Origin: Acidobacteriota bacterium
Lineage (GTDB): Bacteria; Acidobacteriota; Terriglobia; Acidiferrales; UBA7541
Length of the DNA: 64,000 bases
Direction: 5' to 3'
Assembly (NCBI GenBank): GCA_003223295.1
Contig: QHYM01000104.1
Coordinates: forward strand, 32,186-96,185
The position numbers and the translations under genes were made by a program. Position 1 is the stretch's first letter, and every line of letters starts with the position of its first letter. Of the stretch, positions 42,596 to 52,880 are shown piece after piece. The notes beneath the pieces were generated by a model, which made no database searches, was not told the origin of the DNA, and saw nothing but the letters and a program-made list of their open reading frames with translations.

Positions 42596-45052
42596 ATGAG
42601 AACACTCTGGCAAGACTTTCGCTACGCCATCCGCATGCTCGTGAAGAGTCCCGGCTTTACCGCGGTGGCCGTTCTGACGCTTGCCCTGGGCATCGGTGCA
42701 AACACCGCCATCTTCAGCGTGGTCAATGGGCTGCTCCTGCACCCTTACGGGATACAGCATCCCGAGCGATTGATGGCCATTCGCGCGCGCTACGAAAAGT
42801 TGAACCTCAAGAGCATCGTGATTTCCGCGCCGGACTATACGTTTGTCCGCGATAACAAGCAGACTTTCGCCGCGGCCGCCATCCAGACTGAAAATGATTT
42901 TAATTACGCCACAGGCGCCTGGCCGCTGCGCCTGCGTGGCGCCAGCGTATCCTGGCAGTGGTTCGATGTGTTCGAAGCCCAGCCTTTGCTGGGCCGTGTC
43001 TTTACGCCCGAAGAAGATCAGCCCAACGCCAATCGCGAAGTTATTCTGGCGTATAACACCTGGAAGTCGATTTTTGGCGGCGACGCGGACATCACCGGCC
43101 GCTCCGTGCAGCTCAACCAGCAGCCTTACAAAATCATTGGCGTAATGGGGCCTGAATTCCAGTGGCCGAGCCAAACCGATCTTTGGGCTCCGCTGGGCCT
43201 TGCGCCCAATGCCTTTGTCCTCGACAACATTTTCAATGAGAACTATTTTGCGGTCGCGCGGCTGCAGGCTGGAGTGAAATCCTCACACGCAGCGGCCTTC
43301 CTCAAAATGACCTCGCAGCAGATCAGCGACGATCCGCGCACGCAAGGCTATCCTAAGGCATCCGGCTGGAGTTTGTTCGCCGTTCCCTTCACGGAATTTG
43401 TCTATGGCGACGTGCGCACGCCGCTGCTGATTCTTCTGGGCGCCGTAAGTTTCGTTCTGCTGATAGCGTGCTCGAATGTCGCCGGACTTTTGCTGGCGCG
43501 TGCCTCGGCTCGTGCGAGGGAGTTTGCCGTCCGCACCGCGCTGGGCGGCTCACCTTGGCGGCTGGCCCGGCAGATGCTCACGGAAAGCGTGGCACTGGCC
43601 TTTATCGGCATGGCCCTCGGCCTTGTGATTGCCTGGCAAGCGGTTCGCGCCTTGTTGTGGCTCGCTCCAGAAAACCTTTCCAGCGGCCTGGACATTCACC
43701 TGGATTTGTATGTTCTCCTTTTCACAGCGTTGATTGCCGGCGCCTCCGCGATCATCTTCGGTGCCGCGCCGGCATGGCAGATTGCGTTTATTGACCCACA
43801 GCAGAATTTGAAGCAGGGCCGCGGCACAGGGGAGGGAAGCGCCGGGCGTCATCGCTTTCGCAGTGCGCTAGTGGTAGCGGAACTCTCCCTGGCTTTGGTG
43901 TTGCTGGCGGGCGCTGGCGTGTTCATGAAGAGTTTGGCAAAGCTCAAAGAAGTCGATGTTGGCTTTCGTCCCCGCGGCCTGATGACCGCCGCATTGGCCT
44001 TGCCCGATCGCCAGTACGACACTCCGGACAAACAGATTGCGTTTCTGAATAGCACATTAGACCGGCTCCCCAATTTCGCCGGTGTCGTCTCCGCAGCCGC
44101 CGGAGTGCCATTGCCATTCAGTGGGTTCGGAGGCTCCGCTTCCTTCAACATTGAGGGCCGCGTAGCCCCGCCAGGGGATCCGGGGCCGCACGGCGATGTT
44201 CGCGGAGTTAGCCCGCGCTATTTTGAGACCATGGGCATTCGGTTGATCCGTGGTCGCGTCTTTACCGATCAAGACCGCCGCGGTGGCCAGCCTGTCGCCA
44301 TCATTGACGAAAATCTCGCCCACGAGTATTGGCCAAATCAGGATGCTTTGGGGCAACGCCTTCGCAATGGAAACCATGCCCCCTGGAAGACCATTGTTGG
44401 CATTGTGGCGCATGTGCGCCATTATCAGGTTGTCGGCGAGGAAGCATCTACTAGTGGCACAGAAGGTTCTGCGAAGGGCGTCTATTACTTTCCGTTGTAT
44501 CAAGAGAATTCCCCCGCCACTTTTCTAATCGCCCGCACAAGTGGTGATCCAACACCTTTGTCCGGCGTGATTCGCGCTGCGGTGCACGAGGTGGATCCCG
44601 GTCAGCCCGTTTCTGATCTGAGGACCATGGACCAGCGCATCGCCATGTCGATGGGGCCACGGCGCTCTGCCGTGACCTTGCTCAGCGTGTTCGCGGCGAT
44701 GGCGCTGACGTTGGCGGCGGTAGGTCTGTTCGGCCTGATTCGCTACAACGTCACGCAGCGCACTCAGGAAATCGGTGTGCGCATGGCGCTCGGCGCGTCG
44801 CGCCGCGATATCTTGGAAATGGTGCTCGGTGAAAGTCTACGGCTCGCGCTCCTGGGAGTTGCTGGCGGGCTTCTTGCGGCCTTTACTCTCACGCGTGTTC
44901 TCGCCAGCCTCCTCTATGGAGTGAGCGCGACCGACCCCTTGACGTTTGCGGGCACAGCATTGCTGCTGACCTGCGTGGCCCTGCTGGCCTCCTGGGTTCC
45001 CGCATGGCGAGCCACGCGTGTCGATCCGCTCGTCGCGTTGCGCTATGAATAA
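42596..45052 (+). CDS. ADOP/MacB-type ABC permease 4
   Basis: 818 aa: start LWQDFRYAIRMLVKSPGFTA, TLALGIGANTAIFS, paired MacB/FtsX units, RATRVDPLVALRYE end. It starts 35 bases after ATPase 2 and lies 72 bases before the response-regulator gene, which links the transporter run to the two-component system. Confidence 0.87.
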   Translation: MRTLWQDFRYAIRMLVKSPGFTAVAVLTLALGIGANTAIFSVVNGLLLHPYGIQHPERLMAIRARYEKLNLKSIVISAPDYTFVRDNKQTFAAAAIQTENDFNYATGAWPLRLRGASVSWQWFDVFEAQPLLGRVFTPEEDQPNANREVILAYNTWKSIFGGDADITGRSVQLNQQPYKIIGVMGPEFQWPSQTDLWAPLGLAPNAFVLDNIFNENYFAVARLQAGVKSSHAAAFLKMTSQQISDDPRTQGYPKASGWSLFAVPFTEFVYGDVRTPLLILLGAVSFVLLIACSNVAGLLLARASARAREFAVRTALGGSPWRLARQMLTESVALAFIGMALGLVIAWQAVRALLWLAPENLSSGLDIHLDLYVLLFTALIAGASAIIFGAAPAWQIAFIDPQQNLKQGRGTGEGSAGRHRFRSALVVAELSLALVLLAGAGVFMKSLAKLKEVDVGFRPRGLMTAALALPDRQYDTPDKQIAFLNSTLDRLPNFAGVVSAAAGVPLPFSGFGGSASFNIEGRVAPPGDPGPHGDVRGVSPRYFETMGIRLIRGRVFTDQDRRGGQPVAIIDENLAHEYWPNQDALGQRLRNGNHAPWKTIVGIVAHVRHYQVVGEEASTSGTEGSAKGVYYFPLYQENSPATFLIARTSGDPTPLSGVIRAAVHEVDPGQPVSDLRTMDQRIAMSMGPRRSAVTLLSVFAAMALTLAAVGLFGLIRYNVTQRTQEIGVRMALGASRRDILEMVLGESLRLALLGVAGGLLAAFTLTRVLASLLYGVSATDPLTFAGTALLLTCVALLASWVPAWRATRVDPLVALRYE

Positions 45053-45124
45053 AACGCTTGGTTTTGGGCCGCGCTCGTTGTGCCCGAAGAACAGCAATAC
45101 GATGAACTCTAAAATTACATTCGA

Positions 45125-46501
45125 ATGAAGACCGCCACCACGCCATCTTATCGCGTGCTTTTAGCTGACGACCAATCGGACATCCGCGATTCGCTTCGTT
45201 TGCTGCTCAAGGGGGAGGGCTACGAAACGCAGGGCGTAGCTTCTCCCGCGGAAGCCTTAAACGCCCTCGAAGCCCGCGAATTCGACGCCGTCCTCATGGA
45301 CCTCAATTATGCGCGAGACACAACCTCAGGTCAGGAAGGCCTCGACTTGCTTACGCGCATCCAGGTCATCGATAGCACAGTCCCGGTCGTGGTCATGACG
45401 GCCTGGAGCAGTATTGAGCTGGCGGTCGAGGCGATGCGCCGCGGCGCCCGAGACTTCATTGCAAAGCCCTGGGAAAATAACCGCTTGCTTTCCATCCTTC
45501 GAACGCAAATCGACTTGCGTCAGGCTTTGCGTCAGGCCTCTCGCCTCGAGGCCGAAAACCGCCTCCTGCGCGCGGAATCGCGCCCCACCTTTCTGGCCAA
45601 TTCTCCCGCGATGGCTCCCGTCCTTGAACTCATTGGGCAAATTGGCCCCTCCGACGCCAATGTTCTGATCACCGGAGAACATGGCACAGGCAAAGAAGTA
45701 GTTGCGCGAACGCTTCATGCTCTGTCGTCACGCGCGACGAAGCCCATGGTGACGGTGAATGCCGGAGGGCTGTCCGAGGGCGTTTTCGAGAGCGAACTGT
45801 TTGGGCACGTGAAAGGCGCTTTTACCGATGCGCGCTCCGACCGCGTCGGGCGATTCGAGCTTGCCGACGGCAGTACCCTATTCCTGGACGAGATTGCCAA
45901 CGTCCCCCTGAACTTGCAGGCAAAGCTGCTCCGCGTTTTGGAAACAGGCGATCTCGAACGCGTCGGCTCCTCGACGACACGCCGTGTGAATGTACGCGTT
46001 CTGGCCGCGACCAACGCGGACGTCAACGCCGAAGCGTCGGCCGGCCGGTTCCGGCAGGACCTTCTCTTCCGGCTGAACACCATCGAGATTCATTTGCCTC
46101 CGTTGCGGGATCGCCGCGAGGACATCGATCTTCTTGCGCACCATTTCCTTCACGGCTATGCGCAGCGCTACCGCAAGAGCATTTCCTCTTTCGATCCAGC
46201 GGCGCTCAAAGCCCTCCATGAGCATCCTTGGCCTGGAAACGTGCGCGAGCTGGACCATGCCGTGGAGAGGGGCGTGCTCCTCTCTCCCGGTCCCTCCGTT
46301 CGCACCGCGGATCTTGGCTTGCGCGCCCAAGCCACAGGCGGTGCTGCCAAGTTGGAGGAGATGAGCCTCGATGAGGTCGAGCGGTATCTGATCCAGCGCA
46401 CTCTTTCCCGTCATGAAGGAAATGTCAGCCAAGCCGCCAAAGCTCTTGGGCTGAGCCGCAGCGCCATGTACCGTCGCCTGCAAAAACACCAACTGGAATG
46501 A
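45125..46501 (+). CDS. NtrC-type sigma-54-dependent response regulator
   Basis: 458 aa. Receiver domain (about 8-125, phosphoacceptor Asp59 in VLMDL), AAA+ domain (about 150-385) with Walker A GEHGTGKE, a GAFTDA loop in place of GAFTGA, FLDEIAN Walker B, and a Fis-type helix-turn-helix (ALGLSRSAMYRRL) at the C-terminus. It activates sigma-54 RNA polymerase, probably on the transporter genes. The stop overlaps the kinase start by 4 bases. Confidence 0.9.
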   Translation: MKTATTPSYRVLLADDQSDIRDSLRLLLKGEGYETQGVASPAEALNALEAREFDAVLMDLNYARDTTSGQEGLDLLTRIQVIDSTVPVVVMTAWSSIELAVEAMRRGARDFIAKPWENNRLLSILRTQIDLRQALRQASRLEAENRLLRAESRPTFLANSPAMAPVLELIGQIGPSDANVLITGEHGTGKEVVARTLHALSSRATKPMVTVNAGGLSEGVFESELFGHVKGAFTDARSDRVGRFELADGSTLFLDEIANVPLNLQAKLLRVLETGDLERVGSSTTRRVNVRVLAATNADVNAEASAGRFRQDLLFRLNTIEIHLPPLRDRREDIDLLAHHFLHGYAQRYRKSISSFDPAALKALHEHPWPGNVRELDHAVERGVLLSPGPSVRTADLGLRAQATGGAAKLEEMSLDEVERYLIQRTLSRHEGNVSQAAKALGLSRSAMYRRLQKHQLE

Positions 46502-47835
46502 TGCGACTGACCCATGAGCGCCACATCCATCTCCTTGCGCTGGCCGCTGGCCTTCCAGGTTCGCTGGTCGCCCTGATTCTGGTCTGGACCGGGAATTTTT
46601 CTTCAGGCGCTGCCTGGACACTGACCTTCTTCATCGTAATCTTTTGGCTCGGTTTCGCTCTTTCCTTGAAACACCGCGTCGTTTTCTCCCTCCAGACCCT
46701 TTCGAATCTCCTTGCGGCGCTGCGCGAAGAAGATTTCTCGATGCGTGCTCGCGGGGCCGGCACTGAGGATGCCATGGGCGAGGTCATGGTCGAAGTAAAC
46801 GCGCTCAGCGAGACGTTGCGCCAGCAGCGCCTCGGTGCTCTGGAAGCTTCGGCCCTCCTGCGAACCGTGATGGAGGAAATCGACCTTGCGATCTTCACGT
46901 TCGACCAGGACAAGAAACTCCGGCTCGTCAATCGCTCAGGCGTGCGCCTGCTGGACCGCTCCGTGGAGCGTCTTCTCGGATTCACTGCAGACGAGCTCGG
47001 ACTGGGCGCTTGCCTGGAGGGTGAGCCTGCCCGCACGATGGAGTTGGCTTTCCCCGGGGGGTCCGGCCGCTGGGGACTTCGCCGTGGCTCGTTTCGGCAG
47101 GGAGGCTTGCCGCATCATCTGATTGTTCTCAGCGATCTGAGCCGCACGCTTCGTGATGAAGAGCGCAAAGCCTGGCAGCGGCTCATTCGCGTTCTTGGCC
47201 ACGAACTGAATAACTCACTCGCTCCCATTCAATCGGTTGCGCAGAGCCTTGAGAGCGGCCTCCTCGCCGCGACGAAATCCAGCAAAGTTCAAGGCGATTC
47301 GCTCGGCGCCATTCTGGATGATCTGCGTCAGGGACTAAGCATCATTCGTTCTCGTACCGAAGCGCTAGGCCGCTTCATGACCGCCTACGCCCAGCTTGCG
47401 CGTTTGCCGCAACCCAAATTACTGCCCGTGCGGGTCTCGGAATGGGTCGGCAGAAGCGTAAAACTGGAGACACGTGTGAAAGTCAGTCTCGGGAAGGGGC
47501 CGGACGCTGTCATCTCGGCCGACCCAGATCAGTTAGAGCAGTTATTGATCAATCTGATTCGCAATGCCGCGGACGCGGCCCTGGAAACGAACGGTGGCGT
47601 TCAGGTCGGCTGGAAGCGAAGCCGCGGGCAACTGGAGCTGTGGGTTGTCGACGACGGCCCCGGCCTCCCTAACACCGCGAATCTGTTTGTCCCCTTCTTC
47701 ACCACCAAGCCGGGAGGCTCCGGGATTGGCCTCGTTCTTAGCCGTCAGATTGCCGAAGCCCATGGCGGTGAATTGATTCTGAAGAATCGCGTTGATGCGC
47801 GAGGATGTGAAGCGCGGCTTCGTCTGCCTATTTAG
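46498..47835 (+). CDS. Membrane histidine kinase, NtrY/AtoS-like
   Basis: 445 aa. Two membrane helices (about 11-31 and 39-58), HAMP-like segment, PAS domain (about 115-220), H-box GHELNNSLAPI with His235, and a HATPase domain with N-box LINLIRNAADAAL, VVDDGPGLP and GGSGIGLVL. Cognate kinase of the preceding response regulator through translational coupling. Confidence 0.89.
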   Translation: MMRLTHERHIHLLALAAGLPGSLVALILVWTGNFSSGAAWTLTFFIVIFWLGFALSLKHRVVFSLQTLSNLLAALREEDFSMRARGAGTEDAMGEVMVEVNALSETLRQQRLGALEASALLRTVMEEIDLAIFTFDQDKKLRLVNRSGVRLLDRSVERLLGFTADELGLGACLEGEPARTMELAFPGGSGRWGLRRGSFRQGGLPHHLIVLSDLSRTLRDEERKAWQRLIRVLGHELNNSLAPIQSVAQSLESGLLAATKSSKVQGDSLGAILDDLRQGLSIIRSRTEALGRFMTAYAQLARLPQPKLLPVRVSEWVGRSVKLETRVKVSLGKGPDAVISADPDQLEQLLINLIRNAADAALETNGGVQVGWKRSRGQLELWVVDDGPGLPNTANLFVPFFTTKPGGSGIGLVLSRQIAEAHGGELILKNRVDARGCEARLRLPI

Positions 47836-48071
47836 GGGATCACAACTGACAGTACCTGGGCAGGCATCGTATCAGGTGTTTTCCTCATCAAAATTATAGT
47901 CTAACCCTGATACCAGGGATCCCCGCGTCCTTGTACCTTCGCAAAGATTAGTACCACAGCCTAATTGAGTAGCTAACCAACTGAGTTATCCCTGGGACGC
48001 GGCGCTCAGCAGGGTTACGTCGCTCGCAAGACCCCCAATTCAAGATTTCTCGTGAAGTCTGGGGTTTGAAT

Positions 48072-48770
48072 ATGCAGATGTCTAACAATGCCGCCCAGAG
48101 AAAGAACAAACACGGAACACAACAGCAAAGGGACCTGTCCGAGCATTTCAATCCGGAGGCGAGCCTGCGGAAAGAAGTGGAATGGACACAGCGCAACAAT
48201 AACTCCGAGCCCAACGGCGTGCATTCCACTGGCGCGGGTTTCCTTCTCTTGGACACCTCTTTTCGTCCGCTGTATGCAAACCAAGAAGCCCTGGCCGTAC
48301 TAACCTACGCCGCAAACCCCAGAAAAAACAACGATCTCGGCGGCCTCCTGGAGCATAGGGTCCAATCGCTTTTTACGGGATCGAATGGCTCGCGACAGCT
48401 CAAGTGTCACGGTACTCTTGCATCGGGCAGGAGATGTTATCAGGTGCGAATGTTCTCGGTAACGTCGCCTTTGGCCAACGGCTTCAAACCGGCTGTCGCG
48501 ATACTTCTGGAGAGAAACCACAGGCGCAAGGTTGACCTTGCTTACCTCTCCGGCAGATTCCGTCTGACGCAAAGGGAAATGGAAACCGTGGACCACCTGG
48601 TACAAGGGTTCAACACCGAGCAAATTGCTGACCGGATGGGTATCAGTCCGAACACCGTAAAAGCCTTTTTGCGATCCATCATGATCAAGATGGGAACAGA
48701 TACTAGGGCCGGAATCATTGGAAAAATTCTACAGGTGGCAAATTCTATTACCCGGGAAACCTCTCCCTAA
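48072..48770 (+). CDS. PAS-LuxR transcriptional regulator
   Basis: 232 aa from the ATG at 48072 (an in-frame TTG at 48066 is less likely). PAS-like sensor fold (about 50-150; GAGFLLLDTSFRPLYANQEA) and a LuxR-type helix-turn-helix (LTQREMETVDHLVQGFNTEQIADRMGISP) near 165-215. No receiver domain. Target unknown; it stands alone between the kinase and the LacI gene. Confidence 0.82.
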   Translation: MQMSNNAAQRKNKHGTQQQRDLSEHFNPEASLRKEVEWTQRNNNSEPNGVHSTGAGFLLLDTSFRPLYANQEALAVLTYAANPRKNNDLGGLLEHRVQSLFTGSNGSRQLKCHGTLASGRRCYQVRMFSVTSPLANGFKPAVAILLERNHRRKVDLAYLSGRFRLTQREMETVDHLVQGFNTEQIADRMGISPNTVKAFLRSIMIKMGTDTRAGIIGKILQVANSITRETSP

Positions 48771-49088
48771 CTGACTTTTCCTTTCCCCTTCCGTATTTAG
48801 GGCCTGAAAGGTCCGGACGCACCGGACGGATAATGCTCGTGCCATCGCGGAATAAAAGAGACAGCCCGAGCTACCACGCCAAAGGGACCTTGGACCAAGC
48901 GGGCCTCGTCAGGGCGGCAATATATGATCGGCCTCCAGTATGTCCTCTAATCAGCATGCCCTATTTTGCCAGCCAGAGGTCCCATTCAGCGCGGGGTTAT
49001 GCGACATAGTTCCCATTTCACCGAGAAGTCAGTCGCCTCTCCTCATTCGCTAGTGCTTGCTCTCAATAATGACTCGGCCAAACCAGCT
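48771..49088. other. Intergenic region with a short hairpin
   Basis: 318 bases between convergent luxR-like and lacI-like genes. GTCCGG (48811-48816) and CCGGAC (48822-48827) pair around ACGCA, 41 bases after the LuxR stop, and may take part in termination. Nothing else recognised. Confidence 0.35.
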
Positions 49089-50186
49089 TCAGGAGGGATT
49101 GGGAGCCGGGGCTGTGCTTGCGCGGCAGATCAGGTCCGGTTGCACCACAATTTCCTTCGGATACCCTGCTTCCGGGGGCGCAGCAATGCGTCGCAGCAGC
49201 GTTTCGGCCGCTAGCATCCCCATCTCGCGTAGTGGCTGTCTCACGGTTGTCAGCGCGGGGTTTTGAAACGCCGCACTTTGAATATCGTCAAAGCCCACCA
49301 CGGAAACATCCTGCGGAATGCGGCGGCCGGCTTCGCGCAGTGCCTGGATCGCACCGATTGCGGAAATATCATTGAACGCAAAAAGTGCCGTGAAGGCTTC
49401 CCCCAAAGCGAGGAGTCTTTTTGTAACTTGATATCCAAGCTCCGGCGACGAAGATTCCCCTTCCAGTTGCCCCACCAGGCGGTCATTGATTGTCACGCCC
49501 ATGGCCTTCGCGGCAGTGCAGACAGATTCCCAGCGTATGGCGGTGTCCGAGCTGAATGCCTGCCCTTTGATGAAGGCTATTTGCCGGTGTCCAAGCTTGG
49601 TGAGGTGTTCCATCGCCAGCGCCGCGGCCCGCGCATGATCGAGCACGATGTTGGTGACTCCCGGCACTTCACGGTGGCCGGACACGGCCACGAGCGGCAC
49701 TTGCGCCGCGCCAGTAATTGCCGTGTCGACCGCGATCAGCCCTTCCACCGCACGCTGCTGCAAGAGCAGCGGATACTCTTCGATCAGTTCATCGCGATGC
49801 CGGTGGCTCACCACAAAATAGAAATAGCCCTCCTGCAACAAGTGGTCCTCAATCCCAGACATCACCAGGGCCGCATACCCTTCACTGATTTCCGGCACCA
49901 CCACACCGATCGTGTAGCTTCTTTGCTGTCGAAGGGACCGCGCAAGGTGATTCGGCCGGTAATTCAGTTCATGCGCGGCTTTCCGGATCAGTTCTTGCGT
50001 GCGGTGGGGAATCGATTTCGCACCAGGCGAGCGATTGATGACCAGCGATACCGCCGCTTGGGAGAGTCCCAGGTGTTCTGCGAGAGACTTGAGACTCACA
50101 CTTTGCCCGGAAGCTTTTCGAGCACGCAAAGTTGTCCCTGGTTTGGGCCGGAGCATAGGGCTATCGTGCACAGTAGTTTCGCACAT
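49089..50186 (-). CDS. LacI-family transcriptional repressor
   Basis: 365 aa. LacI helix-turn-helix (SLKSLAEHLGLSQAAVSLVINRS, about 31-53) and hinge helix RPNHLARSLRQQ, then a periplasmic-binding-protein-like sensor domain (YTIGVVVPEISEGY onward). Divergent from the GH3/GH144 genes; the palindrome at 50269-50280 between them is the likely operator, and a second copy precedes the TonB receptor at 57856-61497. Confidence 0.9.
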   Translation of the reverse strand: MCETTVHDSPMLRPKPGTTLRARKASGQSVSLKSLAEHLGLSQAAVSLVINRSPGAKSIPHRTQELIRKAAHELNYRPNHLARSLRQQRSYTIGVVVPEISEGYAALVMSGIEDHLLQEGYFYFVVSHRHRDELIEEYPLLLQQRAVEGLIAVDTAITGAAQVPLVAVSGHREVPGVTNIVLDHARAAALAMEHLTKLGHRQIAFIKGQAFSSDTAIRWESVCTAAKAMGVTINDRLVGQLEGESSSPELGYQVTKRLLALGEAFTALFAFNDISAIGAIQALREAGRRIPQDVSVVGFDDIQSAAFQNPALTTVRQPLREMGMLAAETLLRRIAAPPEAGYPKEIVVQPDLICRASTAPAPNPS

Positions 50187-50268
50187 TTGATTAAGCGCCT
50201 ACAAGCGATTATCACGAGGGGGCCGCGGCCGGCATGTGCGTTCGCGCTCCATCGCTTGTAACCGCCAA

Positions 50269-50280
50269 TAAATCGGTTTA
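50269..50280. promoter_or_regulatory. Candidate LacI operator, copy 1
   Basis: TAAATCGGTTTA, a LacI-type partial palindrome, 82 bases before the lacI start and 223 before the GH3 start in the 317-base divergent spacer 50187-50503. It matches TAAATCGGTTAA at 61549-61560 in 11 of 12 positions. No other gene or repeat is seen in the spacer. Confidence 0.55.
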
Positions 50281-50503
50281 GTATGCTACTGTCTTTTCCG
50301 GGAACGAGCGGCTCGGTGCGCAGGTTTGAACATGCTAGCTCGTCGCCGGATGTGCGATTCATCGATTTTCGAACGTCCAAAAATAGGAATTCAAGGCCGC
50401 CTCGCTCTAGGGGTGTCTATGTGATTTGACCTCGAGTTGGCTTTGGAATACTGGCATGTAAGAGCTTCTGGAACCCCTTCTCATCATAAGGAGCGTCTGA
50501 AAC

Positions 50504-52858
50504 GTGAAATCCCTGCTGCATCGCTCGGCAGTCGCAGCCCTCATTCTGTTGCTTTGCCCACGCGCACCCTCGCTCGCTCCTTTATCCGAACGGGCCCCCC
50601 AGGCTGCCTCGACACGCACGGCCCTTTCTGATCCCGGCACCGAGAAGAAAATTGAGGAGCTTCTCCGGAAAATGACGCTCGAGGAAAAAGTGGGCCAATT
50701 GGTCCAATACTCTGCGGGACAACCCACCGGTCCTGGCACAGGTCGCACGGACTATGAGGACATGATCCGGAAAGGTGAAGTCGGCGCGCTCTTCAATATC
50801 ACCACCGCGCGCCAGGTCAACGCCTTTCAACACTTCGCCGTCGAACAGTCCCGCCTGCATATACCTCTTCTTTTTGGTTTAGATGTAATTCACGGTTTCA
50901 AGACGGAATTTCCCGTTCCGTTGGCGCTGGCTTCGAGCTGGAATCTAGAACTCGTCGAACAATCTGCTCGCGTTGCCGCACGCGAAGCTTCCGCCAGCGG
51001 CATCCGCTGGACTTTCTCTCCCATGGTGGATATTGCGAGAGACGCGCGTTGGGGAAGAATGGCCGAAGGTTCTGGTGAAGATCCCTATCTTGGCATGGCC
51101 ATGGCTCGCGCGTACGTCCGTGGATATCAAGGAACCCGCTTGGATGCGCCCGACAGCATCGCTGCATGCGCAAAGCATTTCGTTGGCTACGGCGCAGCCG
51201 AAGGCGGTCGCGACTATAACTCGACAGAAATTTCAGAGCACACCCTGCGCCAATTCTATCTGCCTCCTTTCCATGCAGCCATCGACGAGGGTGCCGCCAC
51301 GATCATGAGCGCATTCAATTCGCTGAATGGAGTGCCTGCCTCAGCCAATCCCTTCACCTTGACGCAAATCCTCAGAAGGGAATGGGGGTTTCAGGGGATC
51401 GTGGACAGCGACTACACCGCGCTCGCGGAACTCATCGCGCACGGCATTGCCAATGACGGTGTCACGGCTGCCCGCAAGGCATTTCTGGCTGGCGTCGACA
51501 TGGACATGGTCAGCAGCCTCTATCATGACCACCTGGTGCAGCTCGTTCATTCCGGAGACGTTCCTGAATCCGCCATCGACGAAGCCGTTCGTCGCGTCTT
51601 ACGCGTTAAGTTCGCCCTCGGCCTCTTTGAGCATCCCTTCACGGAAGAAACCAAAGAGGCGGGCGCCATGCTTCATCCGGACAGCATCGTGCTCGCGCGA
51701 ACCGCTGCCGAACAATCCTTCGTGCTGTTGAAGAACGCTAAGGTTGCCACCAGCCCTCTTCTGCCGCTATCCGCTACGACGAAGACGCTTGCCTTGATTG
51801 GGCCTCTGGCTGACGACCGAGCGAACATGCTTGGTTCCTGGGCAGCGCAGGGACGTCCCGCAAATGTAAGCACGTTACGTGCAGCGCTTGCCGCAAGGGT
51901 AGGAGCACAAAACGTTCATTACGCCAAAGGATCAGAAATCCTTGGTGGTTCCGACACCCAATTGGCGGAGGCCGTCAAAGCTGCCGAGCAATCCGACATT
52001 GCGATCCTGGCCTTGGGCGAAAATGCGCCGGAGATGACTGGCGAAGCCGCCGCGCGGGCATTTCTGGGCCTGCCGGGCCGCCAGGAAGAGCTCCTCGAGA
52101 AAGTCGTCGCTACCGGAAAGCCTGTCGTCCTGCTCATCTTCAGCGGCCGGCCGCTCACGCTTCCCTGGGCGTTTGAACATGTGCCTGCGGTGATGGCCGC
52201 TTGGTTTCCCGGCATGCAAGCCGGGCCAGCCCTTGTGCGAACTCTGTTTGGCGAAGCAAATCCGAGTGGAAGGCTGGTCGTAAGCTGGCCGCGCAGCGTA
52301 GGCCAGGAACCTTTGTATTACAACGCCTTGAATACGGGGCGTCCCGCCGGGAAAATCGATCTGGCCAGGCCGCCTCGCAATGGTCTCGAGAAATACGTTT
52401 CTCGGTACATCGACGAACAAAACGCTCCGCAATTTCCTTTTGGCTTCGGATTGTCATACACAGCCTTCCGCTATGGAAATCTCCACATCGACAAAATGCA
52501 AATGAGCGCCAAGACCTTGAATGAAGGCCTGCAAGTTGGCGAGTACAAACAAAACGCAGTCCTGAGCGCCGGCGCAGATATCACCAACACCGGAACCAGT
52601 GCGGGTGTGGAAACGGTGCAATGCTATCTCCGCCTTCAGGGAACAAGCGTTGCTCAGCCCGTGCGGGTCCTGAGTAAGTTTCAGCGCATTACCCTTGCTC
52701 CCGGCGAAACGAGAAAAGTGACCTTTCTTTTGGGCCCGGATGCATTCGCAATCTGGAATGACCAGCAAAAGTTCGCCGTCGAGCCTGCAAAAGTCACGTT
52801 GTGGATTGCTCCTGATTCGAGCCAAGGTGTTCAAGCGACGCTGGAAATCACGAAGTAG
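50504..52858 (+). CDS. GH3 beta-glucosidase (BglX-like), exported
   Basis: 784 aa. Signal peptide (about 1-24), GH3 N-terminal barrel with KHFVGYGAAEGGRDYN and nucleophile Asp303 in GIVDSDYTA, a C-terminal alpha/beta sandwich (about 400-620), and a fibronectin-like end domain (about 680-784). Hydrolyses beta-linked gluco-oligosaccharides in the periplasm. GTG start after AAGGAG. Followed after 22 bases by the GH144-type lipoprotein gene, suggesting a shared substrate. Confidence 0.9.
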   Translation: MKSLLHRSAVAALILLLCPRAPSLAPLSERAPQAASTRTALSDPGTEKKIEELLRKMTLEEKVGQLVQYSAGQPTGPGTGRTDYEDMIRKGEVGALFNITTARQVNAFQHFAVEQSRLHIPLLFGLDVIHGFKTEFPVPLALASSWNLELVEQSARVAAREASASGIRWTFSPMVDIARDARWGRMAEGSGEDPYLGMAMARAYVRGYQGTRLDAPDSIAACAKHFVGYGAAEGGRDYNSTEISEHTLRQFYLPPFHAAIDEGAATIMSAFNSLNGVPASANPFTLTQILRREWGFQGIVDSDYTALAELIAHGIANDGVTAARKAFLAGVDMDMVSSLYHDHLVQLVHSGDVPESAIDEAVRRVLRVKFALGLFEHPFTEETKEAGAMLHPDSIVLARTAAEQSFVLLKNAKVATSPLLPLSATTKTLALIGPLADDRANMLGSWAAQGRPANVSTLRAALAARVGAQNVHYAKGSEILGGSDTQLAEAVKAAEQSDIAILALGENAPEMTGEAAARAFLGLPGRQEELLEKVVATGKPVVLLIFSGRPLTLPWAFEHVPAVMAAWFPGMQAGPALVRTLFGEANPSGRLVVSWPRSVGQEPLYYNALNTGRPAGKIDLARPPRNGLEKYVSRYIDEQNAPQFPFGFGLSYTAFRYGNLHIDKMQMSAKTLNEGLQVGEYKQNAVLSAGADITNTGTSAGVETVQCYLRLQGTSVAQPVRVLSKFQRITLAPGETRKVTFLLGPDAFAIWNDQQKFAVEPAKVTLWIAPDSSQGVQATLEITK

Positions 52859-52880
52859 GCTGCACGGCCACCAACGAACC

